Notes under the pieces: model-generated
Database searches by the model: none
What the model was told of the DNA's origin: nothing
The model's input: the letters and a program-made list of their open reading frames with translations, nothing else
From: JAHEJX01 sp041605955
GTDB taxonomy: Bacteria; Actinomycetota; Acidimicrobiia; Spongiisociales; UBA5794
Direction of reading: 5' to 3'
DNA length: 8,502 nucleotides
Assembly (NCBI GenBank): GCA_041605955.1
Contig: JBFIXI010000109.1
Coordinates: 1 to 8,502 of the forward strand
Shown: piece after piece, positions 1 through 6,150 of the stretch
Position numbering within the stretch: the first letter of the stretch is position 1
Layout: every line of letters starts with the position of its first letter
Program-made: the position numbers and the translations under genes

Positions 1-1
1 C

Positions 2-148
2 CGCTTCATTGCCGACGAAGAGGGCGCCAGCCTCGTCGAGTACGCACTGCTCGTCGCACTGATCGCCATCGTGGCGTTGGTCGCCATCCGCTTCCTGGGC
101 AACCAGGTATCGGACGAGTTCAACAGCGTCGGCAACCAGCTCCCGTAG
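2..148 (+). CDS. flp: Flp/type IVb prepilin, C-terminal part (5' end outside window)
   Basis: Major structural subunit of the Tad (Flp) pilus. It is made as a prepilin, cleaved by a TadV/CpaA-type peptidase, and polymerised from the membrane. The frame is open from base 2 to a TAG at 146-148 and gives 48 residues. It begins RFIADEEGASLVEY and continues into an unbroken hydrophobic helix (ALLVALIAIVALVAI) and a short polar tail ending SVGNQLP. The type IVb cleavage motif is visible: Gly followed by Ala, with Glu at +5 and Tyr at +6 of the mature protein. Full-length Flp prepilins are usually about 50-80 residues, so only a short leader is missing. It is too short for ordinary ORF listing. It faces the Tad assembly operon convergently, and a strong hairpin follows 20 nt after its stop. 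Its promoter and start cannot be seen. Identification rests on the motif and the neighbouring tad genes. Confidence 0.9.
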   Translation, partial: RFIADEEGASLVEYALLVALIAIVALVAIRFLGNQVSDEFNSVGNQLP

Positions 149-167
149 GACGAGCTGACGACCAGAA

Positions 168-202
168 AGCTGCGAGGGCGCCCGCCAGGGCGCCCTCGAG
201 CT
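168..202. terminator. Strong hairpin, probable bidirectional terminator between flp and the tad operon
   Basis: Perfect 11-bp stem: 173-183 pairs with 188-198 around the tetraloop GCCA. It extends by four more pairs (168-171 with 199-202) across a single bulged G at 172. It is very GC-rich and lies between the flp stop (148) and the end of the convergent - strand gene (226), where both transcripts should end. No clear T-tract follows on the + strand. On the - strand only a short TTT tract (complement of 166-168) is present, so it is not a textbook intrinsic terminator. Actinobacterial terminators often lack U-tracts. Confidence 0.75.
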
Positions 203-225
203 ATTGCGGGTCGTGTGCCCACCCC

Positions 226-1572
226 TCACGGGGCACGGGCCACGACGAAGTGCTCATCGCGATATGTCTCCACCCATCCGGCCCGCTCCAGCGCTGCCTG
301 TAGTGGCCACTCGGGATCCAGCAACGCCTGATGAATGTTCAGCTCCGCAAAGCTGGCTTCCCAACCCTTGGCGTCGGCCATCTCCAAGTAGCGCTCGAAG
401 CCCGCTTCGCCGAACAGCTCGGCACGGTCATCGACCAGCACTTGTCGATCAGGCCATTGGGCGTAGATCAGATAGCCGCCGGCACCGATGCCGTGGAACA
501 GTGGCCCTGCCTCCAACGCAGCCAGCGCCGTTTGCGGCGGGAAGTGCGCTTCCGACAGCACGACCGGACGAGCCAGTCCGATCACGGCAACCGCCACGAT
601 GACGCTACCGACTGCGCCCACCACGACAGGTGACTCGGTGCGCCTCACTTCCGCTTTCCGGGGAGTGAAGCCCGCAGCGACGTAAGGCAGCGCCACGATG
701 AAGGCCGGGTACAGGTTGCGGACTGCCAGCATTCCGAAGAAAAGGAACGGCAACAAGACGATGAGCGAGCTTCGTTGAATGCGCTGGCGAGCCGCCGCGT
801 AGACCGCGCCCAGAATCAGCAGCGCATAGGGGAACATGAAGGGGTTCGAGTAGTCGGGCGGCTGCCATTCGCGGATCATCTCGAGGGCACCTCGATTGCC
901 GGCAAAGGTGAGCAGAACCTGCCAGACACCAATGCCGTGGGCAGTCAATGTAGCGAGCCCTGCTGCTAGGACGGCCAGCTCGAAGAGGCGCCGCGAGCGA
1001 GTCCGCACCGCTTCGAGCACGACGAGGCCGACACCGAGCACGAACGAGCCATGGAGAGTCGCCCACAGCCATACGAGGGCGGGAATCGACCAGTCGGCCC
1101 GCCTACTGTGCACGGCCGCCGCAGTAGCCGCCAGCAATAGATAACTGAACACGACGGGTCGGGCATTGGCGAAGGGCACGGCCTGCCAGCACAACACGAT
1201 GGCGGCGCCAGCCGTCACGCCCAGATGCTCGCTGCGTCGATACGTCACCAACAGGACGAGCCCGACTGTCAGCGCAACCACCGCGAAGACATAGAACGGA
1301 ACCCAGCGAAGTCCCCCGCTCACCCGCTCTAACGCCCCGTACAACAGATCGGCGAGCCACGACTGGGTCCGCCACTCCTTACCGGCGAACTCGAGCGTGA
1401 AAGGATCCGCGGTGAGCACCCGGCCACGATCCAGTTGGATAGTGCCGGCCCTGACGTGCCACAAGAACGAGTTGTCCCGGAAGGGCGTGGTAGCCGCCCA
1501 CGCCAGCGCGGCAATCGGCACGGCAATGAAGAGATGCCGGATGCTCAGCCGCAAGCCGGTGAGCCGCGCCAC
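226..1572 (-). CDS. Polytopic membrane protein, GT-C-like (putative glycosyltransferase)
   Basis: A 448-residue integral membrane protein with about nine to ten hydrophobic segments (roughly residues 12-29, 92-110, 117-135, 140-155, 163-187, 197-220, 246-260, 268-283, 288-302, 314-335), then a soluble C-terminal part of about 110 residues. The first external loop carries LWHVRAG (37-43), TADPF (54-58) and a W-rich stretch (67-72). Further in are WATLHGSF (170-177), IREWQPPDY (233-241) and RNLYPAF (285-291). The tail has GGYLIY and VDDRAELFG. This layout matches uncharacterised multipass proteins often described as GT-C or PMT-like glycosyltransferases, but no substrate or activity can be read from it. 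It starts with GTG at 1572, with GGGGTC (1578-1583) 5 nt upstream. It follows tadC by 24 nt, so it is probably the last gene of the Tad operon. A role in modifying the pilus or envelope is inference. It could instead be an unrelated membrane protein co-transcribed with tad. Confidence 0.75.
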   Translation of the reverse strand: MARLTGLRLSIRHLFIAVPIAALAWAATTPFRDNSFLWHVRAGTIQLDRGRVLTADPFTLEFAGKEWRTQSWLADLLYGALERVSGGLRWVPFYVFAVVALTVGLVLLVTYRRSEHLGVTAGAAIVLCWQAVPFANARPVVFSYLLLAATAAAVHSRRADWSIPALVWLWATLHGSFVLGVGLVVLEAVRTRSRRLFELAVLAAGLATLTAHGIGVWQVLLTFAGNRGALEMIREWQPPDYSNPFMFPYALLILGAVYAAARQRIQRSSLIVLLPFLFFGMLAVRNLYPAFIVALPYVAAGFTPRKAEVRRTESPVVVGAVGSVIVAVAVIGLARPVVLSEAHFPPQTALAALEAGPLFHGIGAGGYLIYAQWPDRQVLVDDRAELFGEAGFERYLEMADAKGWEASFAELNIHQALLDPEWPLQAALERAGWVETYRDEHFVVARAP

Positions 1573-1596
1573 GGGCTGACCCCGATCGCCGGATGG

Positions 1597-2502
1597 CTAG
1601 AGGCTGCTGAGGCTGTCGACGATCTGCATCGCAGCCGGAGCCAGCAGCACCACGAAGATACCCGGGAAGATGCACAGCACCAGCGGGAACGTCATCTTGA
1701 CCGGAGCCGAGAATGCCCGCTCCTGGATCTTCTGCCGGCGCCTGACACGGATCTCCTCCGCCTGCACCCGCAGCATGCGCGCCACCGACACACCGAATTG
1801 GTCGGCTTGATTGATCGAGAGAATGAATGAGTTCAGCTCGTCGACATCGGTGCGCTCGGCCAGCGCCTTCATCGCTTCCGTCCGGCTGACGCCAACCCGA
1901 GTCTCCTGCAACATCCGCGAGAACTCGTTGCTCAACTCTCCCGGCACGTTCTGGACCACCCGGCCGAGGGCGGCCTCGAAGCCCAGACCTGCCTCGACCG
2001 AGATGACCAACAGGTCGATCACGTCGGGAAGGTCGCGGGCAATCTGCTCGCGGCGCTCTTCATTCTTCCGATTGAGAATCGACTCGGGGCCGAGGAAACC
2101 GGCCACGGCGAACAGTCCGAGGACGAGGAACCGCTGCCCGGACGGGATCAATCCTTGAATGGCCACCCAGAGGAGCAGCAACACGACGACGGCGACAACC
2201 CGAATGGCGGCCCAGGAGTTCGCATCGATGCGCGGGTACCACCCTGCCACGGCAAGGCGCTTCTCGGCGCGCTGGGCCCAACCCATCGGCGTGAAACGCA
2301 TCAGGAAGTTGCCGACTTTCCCGACCAGCGGCGCCACCGCTCGCTCGCTGAAGTTCGTCTCGAGGAGCTCCTCGCGACTCTGTAACGAGGCAAGTCGGCT
2401 TCCCGACCGCTCCCCTGATCGAACGACACCGAGGCCCACGTAGATGGCGAGCGCCAGGACCGAGACGCCTACCGCCACAACGGCGAGAAGAAGTGAATCC
2501 AT
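1597..2502 (-). CDS. tadC: TadC, Tad pilus inner-membrane platform protein (T2SSF family)
   Basis: Second platform subunit of the Tad machine. With TadB it sits in the cytoplasmic membrane above the TadA motor and is thought to pass ATPase motion to the growing pilus. The 301-residue protein has an N-terminal membrane helix (3-25), a cytoplasmic linker, helices at about 98-116 and 122-139, a T2SSF (GspF-like) domain at about 158-283 with LPDVIDLLVISVEAGLGFEAAL, and a last hydrophobic helix (269-292). VEAGLGFEAAL and FGVSVARMLRVQAEEIR are typical TadC blocks. I chose the ATG at 2502. It overlaps the tadB stop by one base (TGATG), has GGTGGA (2509-2514) 6 nt upstream, and begins directly with the membrane segment. 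An in-frame GTG at 2535 would add 11 polar residues and overlap tadB by 34 nt, which is less likely. Translation is probably coupled to tadB. Confidence 0.93.
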   Translation of the reverse strand: MDSLLLAVVAVGVSVLALAIYVGLGVVRSGERSGSRLASLQSREELLETNFSERAVAPLVGKVGNFLMRFTPMGWAQRAEKRLAVAGWYPRIDANSWAAIRVVAVVVLLLLWVAIQGLIPSGQRFLVLGLFAVAGFLGPESILNRKNEERREQIARDLPDVIDLLVISVEAGLGFEAALGRVVQNVPGELSNEFSRMLQETRVGVSRTEAMKALAERTDVDELNSFILSINQADQFGVSVARMLRVQAEEIRVRRRQKIQERAFSAPVKMTFPLVLCIFPGIFVVLLAPAAMQIVDSLSSL

Positions 2503-3560
2503 CAGATGTCCACCGAAACGATCTTGCGGAGCCACTGGACACCTATCAACAGCGCAACGCCGGCCCCACTGAGGGCCAGGATGCCTGGGAATGTGCTCAG
2601 CAGCGGTTCTAGGTACTCACGGTTGGTGAAATAGAGGAAGACGAACAGGAATACGGGCAGTGCCCCCAAGACGAGCGCTGAGATGCGGCCCTCCGCAGTG
2701 AGCGCTTTCATCTCCCGACGCAGCCGGTTGCGCTCCACCATCGTTTCGGCGGCAGTTTGCAGCACCTCCGCCAAGTTACCGCCGACTTCACGCTGGATGT
2801 TGATGGCGAGCACCGCCCAGTCGAAGTCTTTCGATTCCATGCGGTCGGCGACGTCCTTGAGGGCGTCGACCGGCGAGCGCCCCAGCCGGGTTTCGGTGAT
2901 GGCACGGGTGAACTCGCGGCCGGTCGGATCCGATGCTTCGGAAGCCACCGCTTCCACCGCCTGCAGCAGCGAGTAGCCGGCCCGCAGCGAAGTCGAGATC
3001 AGGTTCAGCGTGTCGGGGAGCTGATCCTCGAACCTGGCCCGCTCCCGGGAGGCGACGGTCTGTACCGCAGCACCTGCCAGCCCGAGGACGACGACTGCAA
3101 GGATCAGCGTGGTGAGGATGTTGCCGGTCACGACGAGGACCAGCGCGCCAAGCGCCAGTGCGATCCCTATGGCAATCGTGATCGCTTCGCCGGGCCGCAG
3201 CGGCACGTTGGCTTGCTCCAGCGCAGTCTCGATCATGCTGAAGACCCCACGTTCGCGGGCCATGGTCTCGGCTTGGCGGGCAAAGCGGCGGAGTATGGGA
3301 ATCTTGCCGAAGAATCCCAGATCCTGGTCGCCCATGTCGGCGTAGACACCGAGGCGCCCGGTCAAGTCGCGTTCCAGGCCGCGGTTGGGGCCGAACAAGA
3401 TGGCGATAAACAGGCCGAACGCGAGACCCCCGGCAATGGCTCCGATGAGCACCAAGGTGTCGGTACCGCCGCTACCGCCGGCTTGAGCAAGCGCCGGCGA
3501 GGCTCCACCAAGGAGCATGCCTACCGCGCCGCCAAGAGCGATGAGGAAGCGTCGCACCAT
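2502..3560 (-). CDS. tadB: TadB, Tad pilus platform protein with N-terminal signal peptide
   Basis: First platform subunit, partner of TadC and TadA. It has 352 residues: a signal-peptide-like N-terminus (MVRR, hydrophobic core, ASPALAQA with an Ala-x-Ala site near residue 25), a short Gly-rich stretch (28-33), a membrane helix (36-56), a cytoplasmic linker with FFGKIPILRRFA, two helices (127-147, 149-168), and a T2SSF domain (about 179-305). That domain carries QLPDTLNLISTSLRAGYSLLQ and REVGGNLAEVL, both strongly TadB-like. Two C-terminal helices follow (295-315, 323-343). The start is an ATG at 3560 that overlaps the tadA stop (TAATG), with AGGG (3566-3569) 5 nt upstream. Some actinobacterial TadB proteins carry a signal peptide plus an exported von Willebrand A domain. 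Here the signal remains but the exported segment is only about ten residues. That relationship is inference. Confidence 0.93.
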   Translation of the reverse strand: MVRRFLIALGGAVGMLLGGASPALAQAGGSGGTDTLVLIGAIAGGLAFGLFIAILFGPNRGLERDLTGRLGVYADMGDQDLGFFGKIPILRRFARQAETMARERGVFSMIETALEQANVPLRPGEAITIAIGIALALGALVLVVTGNILTTLILAVVVLGLAGAAVQTVASRERARFEDQLPDTLNLISTSLRAGYSLLQAVEAVASEASDPTGREFTRAITETRLGRSPVDALKDVADRMESKDFDWAVLAINIQREVGGNLAEVLQTAAETMVERNRLRREMKALTAEGRISALVLGALPVFLFVFLYFTNREYLEPLLSTFPGILALSGAGVALLIGVQWLRKIVSVDI

Positions 3561-4909
3561 TACCGCCCTGCGAAGGGCTCGGGCGCGAACAGCTCGGCCG
3601 GCAAATGAATACCGTAGTTCTCGAGGTGATCCGAGAACGAGGGACGGATGCCGGTCGCCTTGAGGCGCCCGAGGTACTTGCCTTCTTCGTCGATGCCCAT
3701 GCCGTAGTCGAACAGCATGATGTCCTGCGTGGTGATGATGTCGCCCTCCATGCCGACCACCTCGGTCACGTGGGTGACCCGACGGGAGCCGTCACGCAGC
3801 CGATGCAGGTGCACGATCACGTCGATGGCCGACGACACCTGCTCGCGAATGGCCCGCACGGGAAGGTCCATGCCGGCCATCAAGACCATTGTCTCTACGC
3901 GAGCCAGTGTGTCCCGCGGCGAGTTGGAGTGGATCGTCGTCAGCGATCCGTCGTGACCAGTGTTCATCGCCTGGAGCATGTCCAGCGCAGCACCGTCACG
4001 AACCTCACCCACGACGATCCGATCCGGCCGCATACGCAGTGAGTTTCGTACTAGGTCGCGGATCGTCACCTGCCCCTTGCCTTCGAGGTTGGCGGGGCGG
4101 GCTTCCAAGCTGAGGACGTGGCGCTGGTTCAGCCGAAGCTCGGCCGCGTCCTCGATCGTGAGAATCCGCTCTTTGTCAGGGATGAAGCTCGACAGCACGT
4201 TCAGCAACGTCGTCTTGCCGGAGCCGGTGGAGCCGGAGACGATGATGTTCAGCCGTCCCTGCACACAACGCCGCAACAGCCCGGAGACCTGCTGGGTCAT
4301 CGAGCCCATGTTGACGAGATCCTCGGCGGTGAACGGGTCTACGGCGAACTTACGAATGGTCAGGAAAGGCCCGCCGATGGCGAGCGGATGGATGACTGCA
4401 TTGACACGGGAGCCGTCGGGTAGTCGGGCATCGACCATAGGAGTCGACTCGTCGATGCGACGTCCGACCTGGCCGACGATCTTCTCGATGATGCGCTCCA
4501 GATGGGTGGCGTCAACGAAACGCGTGTCCGTCTGGCTGATTCGGCCAGAGCGCTCGATCCAAACGCTGTGCGGCCCATTGACCATGACCTCGGTCACGTC
4601 GGCATCGGACAGATAGGGATCGATGGGGCCGTATCCAAGGACGTCGTCGGCAATCTCCTGCAGCATCTGCAAGCGGTCGGCGCGCGACAGGGGAACCGAC
4701 TCTTCCTGGTCGAGCGCCCACTCGAGCATCTCCATTACGCGCAGCTTCAGCTCGGCGTCTGTCATCTGACGGTCGTAGAGCGTTGGTCCGAGGCCCTCGA
4801 CCACCTTGTAGTGGAGCTTGCGCCGCAAGTCCTGGCGCATCTCCTCGCGATGGCCATCCGAGGTGACGTCGGTTGCCTTCGCTGCTTTGACCCGATCCGC
4901 GAGGCTCAT
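3560..4909 (-). CDS. tadA: TadA/CpaF, Tad pilus motor ATPase
   Basis: Cytoplasmic hexameric ATPase of the secretion-ATPase (VirB11/PilB) superfamily. It powers extension, and in some systems retraction, of Tad pili. All hallmarks are present in 449 residues. The N-terminal domain has LGYGPIDPYL (91-100) and VTEVMVNG (105-112). DARLPDGSRVNAV (160-172) and the FLTIRKF block follow. Walker A is GSTGSGKT (226-233), the Asp box TIEDAAEL (251-258), Walker B RIVVGEVRD (297-305), and the His box GHDGSLTTIHSNSP (318-331). Length is normal for CpaF, and no key residue is missing. The start is ATG at 4909 with AGGGGAA (4918-4924) 8 nt upstream, a good ribosome binding site. It lies 56 nt after cpaE, the largest gap inside the operon, and its stop overlaps the tadB start. 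The C-terminal extension (about 405-449), with a KATGIRPSF motif, is usual in this family. Confidence 0.97.
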   Translation of the reverse strand: MSLADRVKAAKATDVTSDGHREEMRQDLRRKLHYKVVEGLGPTLYDRQMTDAELKLRVMEMLEWALDQEESVPLSRADRLQMLQEIADDVLGYGPIDPYLSDADVTEVMVNGPHSVWIERSGRISQTDTRFVDATHLERIIEKIVGQVGRRIDESTPMVDARLPDGSRVNAVIHPLAIGGPFLTIRKFAVDPFTAEDLVNMGSMTQQVSGLLRRCVQGRLNIIVSGSTGSGKTTLLNVLSSFIPDKERILTIEDAAELRLNQRHVLSLEARPANLEGKGQVTIRDLVRNSLRMRPDRIVVGEVRDGAALDMLQAMNTGHDGSLTTIHSNSPRDTLARVETMVLMAGMDLPVRAIREQVSSAIDVIVHLHRLRDGSRRVTHVTEVVGMEGDIITTQDIMLFDYGMGIDEEGKYLGRLKATGIRPSFSDHLENYGIHLPAELFAPEPFAGR

Positions 4910-4965
4910 TCTGCCTGTTCCCCTATCTGTCTATAAGAACAAATGAATATGTCAGGCACTCGGCC
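4910..4965 (-). promoter_or_regulatory. tadA: AT-rich spacer between cpaE and tadA with tadA ribosome binding site
   Basis: The only sizeable gap inside the operon. It carries AGGGGAA (complement of 4918-4924), 8 nt before the tadA ATG. Before that is a locally AT-rich stretch, unusual in this GC-rich locus, with a TATAGA match to a -10 box (complement of 4930-4935). The nearest -35-like hexamer (CTGACA, complement of 4950-4955) is only 14 bp away, too close for a standard promoter. The ribosome binding site is well supported. An internal promoter is only possible. Confidence 0.4.
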
Positions 4966-6150
4966 CTACCGGAACCATCGGCGCCCGCGCTCTTCCTCTT
5001 CAGTGGTTGGTTCCGTGATTTCTCCATCGACAACCAAGCGGGCAACGGACCTGAGGTCACGCGCCACCCGCGACCGCGGGTAGAGCGACACCACAGGCTC
5101 GCCTTCGTTCACCGCTCGCGGCACCAGCTTGTCTGAAGATACTGCCGCTTGGACCTCGAGGCCAAGGCTGCGCTCCAGCTCATCGATATCGAGACGAGCC
5201 TTCGAGTTGACCCGGTTCAGCACCAGCTTGATCTTCTCGAACGGGAACTTGATGAGGCGCAGCGTATCGAGGGCCAGCTTGGCGTTCTTCACGCTGGGAA
5301 GGTCCATGTCGACGACCAGGAGCACCACGTCGGAGCGCTCCAAGATGGACAGGACCGGTTCATCGAGGAAGGGGGCGGTGTCGATGATGATGTAGTCGAA
5401 CATACGCTTCAGCATGCCGATTGTCTTGACCACGACCTGGGTAGAGACCTCGTCGGCCAGACTGGGCTCGAGCGGCGCAGACAACACTCGCATTCCCGAG
5501 GAGTGACGGGCCAGCAGACTCTCTAGGAGCGGCTCGTCTAGCTTGTCGACGTCCCGGGCGGCGTCGACAATCGTGTGTTTCGGATCGACCTGCAGCGAGA
5601 TGCAGACATCGCCGAACTGCAGGTCGGCGTCGACGATGACTACTCGCGACGGATCGCCCCATTCGGTGAGGCTCAGCGCCGTGTTCACCGTGGTCATGGT
5701 CTTGCCAGCACCACCTTTGGGCGACATGATCGTGACCACCTTGCCGATGCGCCGCTTCCGCTGGATCGTCGGGTCTTCCCGCTTGGCCAGCTGGTCGAGC
5801 AATCCGAACGCCTCCTCGACCTTGCGCAGGGTCAGCGGAGCCTCGATCACATCCTTGAAACCGGTGCGAAGCGCTGCCTTGAGCACTTCGGTGTTCAAGG
5901 CGTCCGTGACGAGCACCAGCGGCAGGCTGGGCCGGACATCGAACATCAGCGCCATCTCCGCCACCCCGGCCTCGTGGGCGAAGGCCGGTCCGACGATCGC
6001 GACGTCGATGCCTTCCTCCACGAGCCGACGTTGGGCGTCGGTTACGTTCCTAGCGGAGTAGACCTTGTTGCCGTCGAGAAGCGTTTTGGCATCAGCGACG
6101 AAGTCCTCATCGGTATCGACTAGGAGTATCGAATACGTTCCCTCAGCCAC
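4966..6150 (-). CDS. cpaE: CpaE/TadZ, ParA/MinD-like pilus localisation ATPase with degenerate receiver domain
   Basis: TadZ/CpaE proteins place the Tad machinery at a cell site, often a pole, and bind its other parts from the cytoplasmic membrane face. The 394-residue protein has a receiver-like domain (about 6-118, starting ILLVDTDED) and a P-loop MinD/ParA ATPase domain (about 136-375). The deviant Walker A is SPKGGAGKT (143-151), with the signature Lys145 and Lys150. VIVDADLQFGD (171-181) and DYIIIDTAPF (252-261) are the switch motifs, and KLVLNRV (308-314) follows. In the receiver the usual phospho-acceptor Asp after beta-3 is replaced (IDVAIVGPAF, Gly54), as in the atypical receivers of this family, so phosphorylation there is unlikely. 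The ATPase site looks intact. The start is GTG at 6150, overlapping the end of cpaB by 8 nt, with GGGAGAGG (6157-6164) 6 nt upstream inside cpaB. The tail is acidic and then basic (TEEEERGRRWFR). Confidence 0.93.
   Translation of the reverse strand: MAEGTYSILLVDTDEDFVADAKTLLDGNKVYSARNVTDAQRRLVEEGIDVAIVGPAFAHEAGVAEMALMFDVRPSLPLVLVTDALNTEVLKAALRTGFKDVIEAPLTLRKVEEAFGLLDQLAKREDPTIQRKRRIGKVVTIMSPKGGAGKTMTTVNTALSLTEWGDPSRVVIVDADLQFGDVCISLQVDPKHTIVDAARDVDKLDEPLLESLLARHSSGMRVLSAPLEPSLADEVSTQVVVKTIGMLKRMFDYIIIDTAPFLDEPVLSILERSDVVLLVVDMDLPSVKNAKLALDTLRLIKFPFEKIKLVLNRVNSKARLDIDELERSLGLEVQAAVSSDKLVPRAVNEGEPVVSLYPRSRVARDLRSVARLVVDGEITEPTTEEEERGRRWFR

Noticed and set aside
215..236. Second hairpin (GTGCCC / GGGCAC) over the stop codon of the membrane protein gene
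   Set aside because: Only six pairs with a 10-base loop, partly inside the coding region. The hairpin at 168-202 is much stronger and better placed.
2503..2535. Upstream GTG start for tadC adding 11 residues
   Set aside because: It would overlap tadB by 34 nt and add a polar leader. The ATG at 2502 has a well-spaced GGTGGA, forms the TGATG junction and starts at the membrane helix.
2757..3608. Long + strand open frame of 283 codons opposite tadB
   Set aside because: It lies antisense to a clear TadB with a T2SSF domain. Its translation is rich in Gln, Asp, His and Arg with no recognisable domain, as expected for the complement of a GC-rich gene.
3960..4616. + strand open frame of 218 codons opposite tadA
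   Set aside because: It is antisense to the Walker motifs of TadA. Ser/Arg/Thr-rich composition and no domain point to a shadow frame.
4930..4955. Sigma-70 promoter between cpaE and tadA
   Set aside because: The -10-like TATAGA and -35-like CTGACA are only 14 bp apart, too short for a normal spacer. Kept only as an AT-rich spacer.
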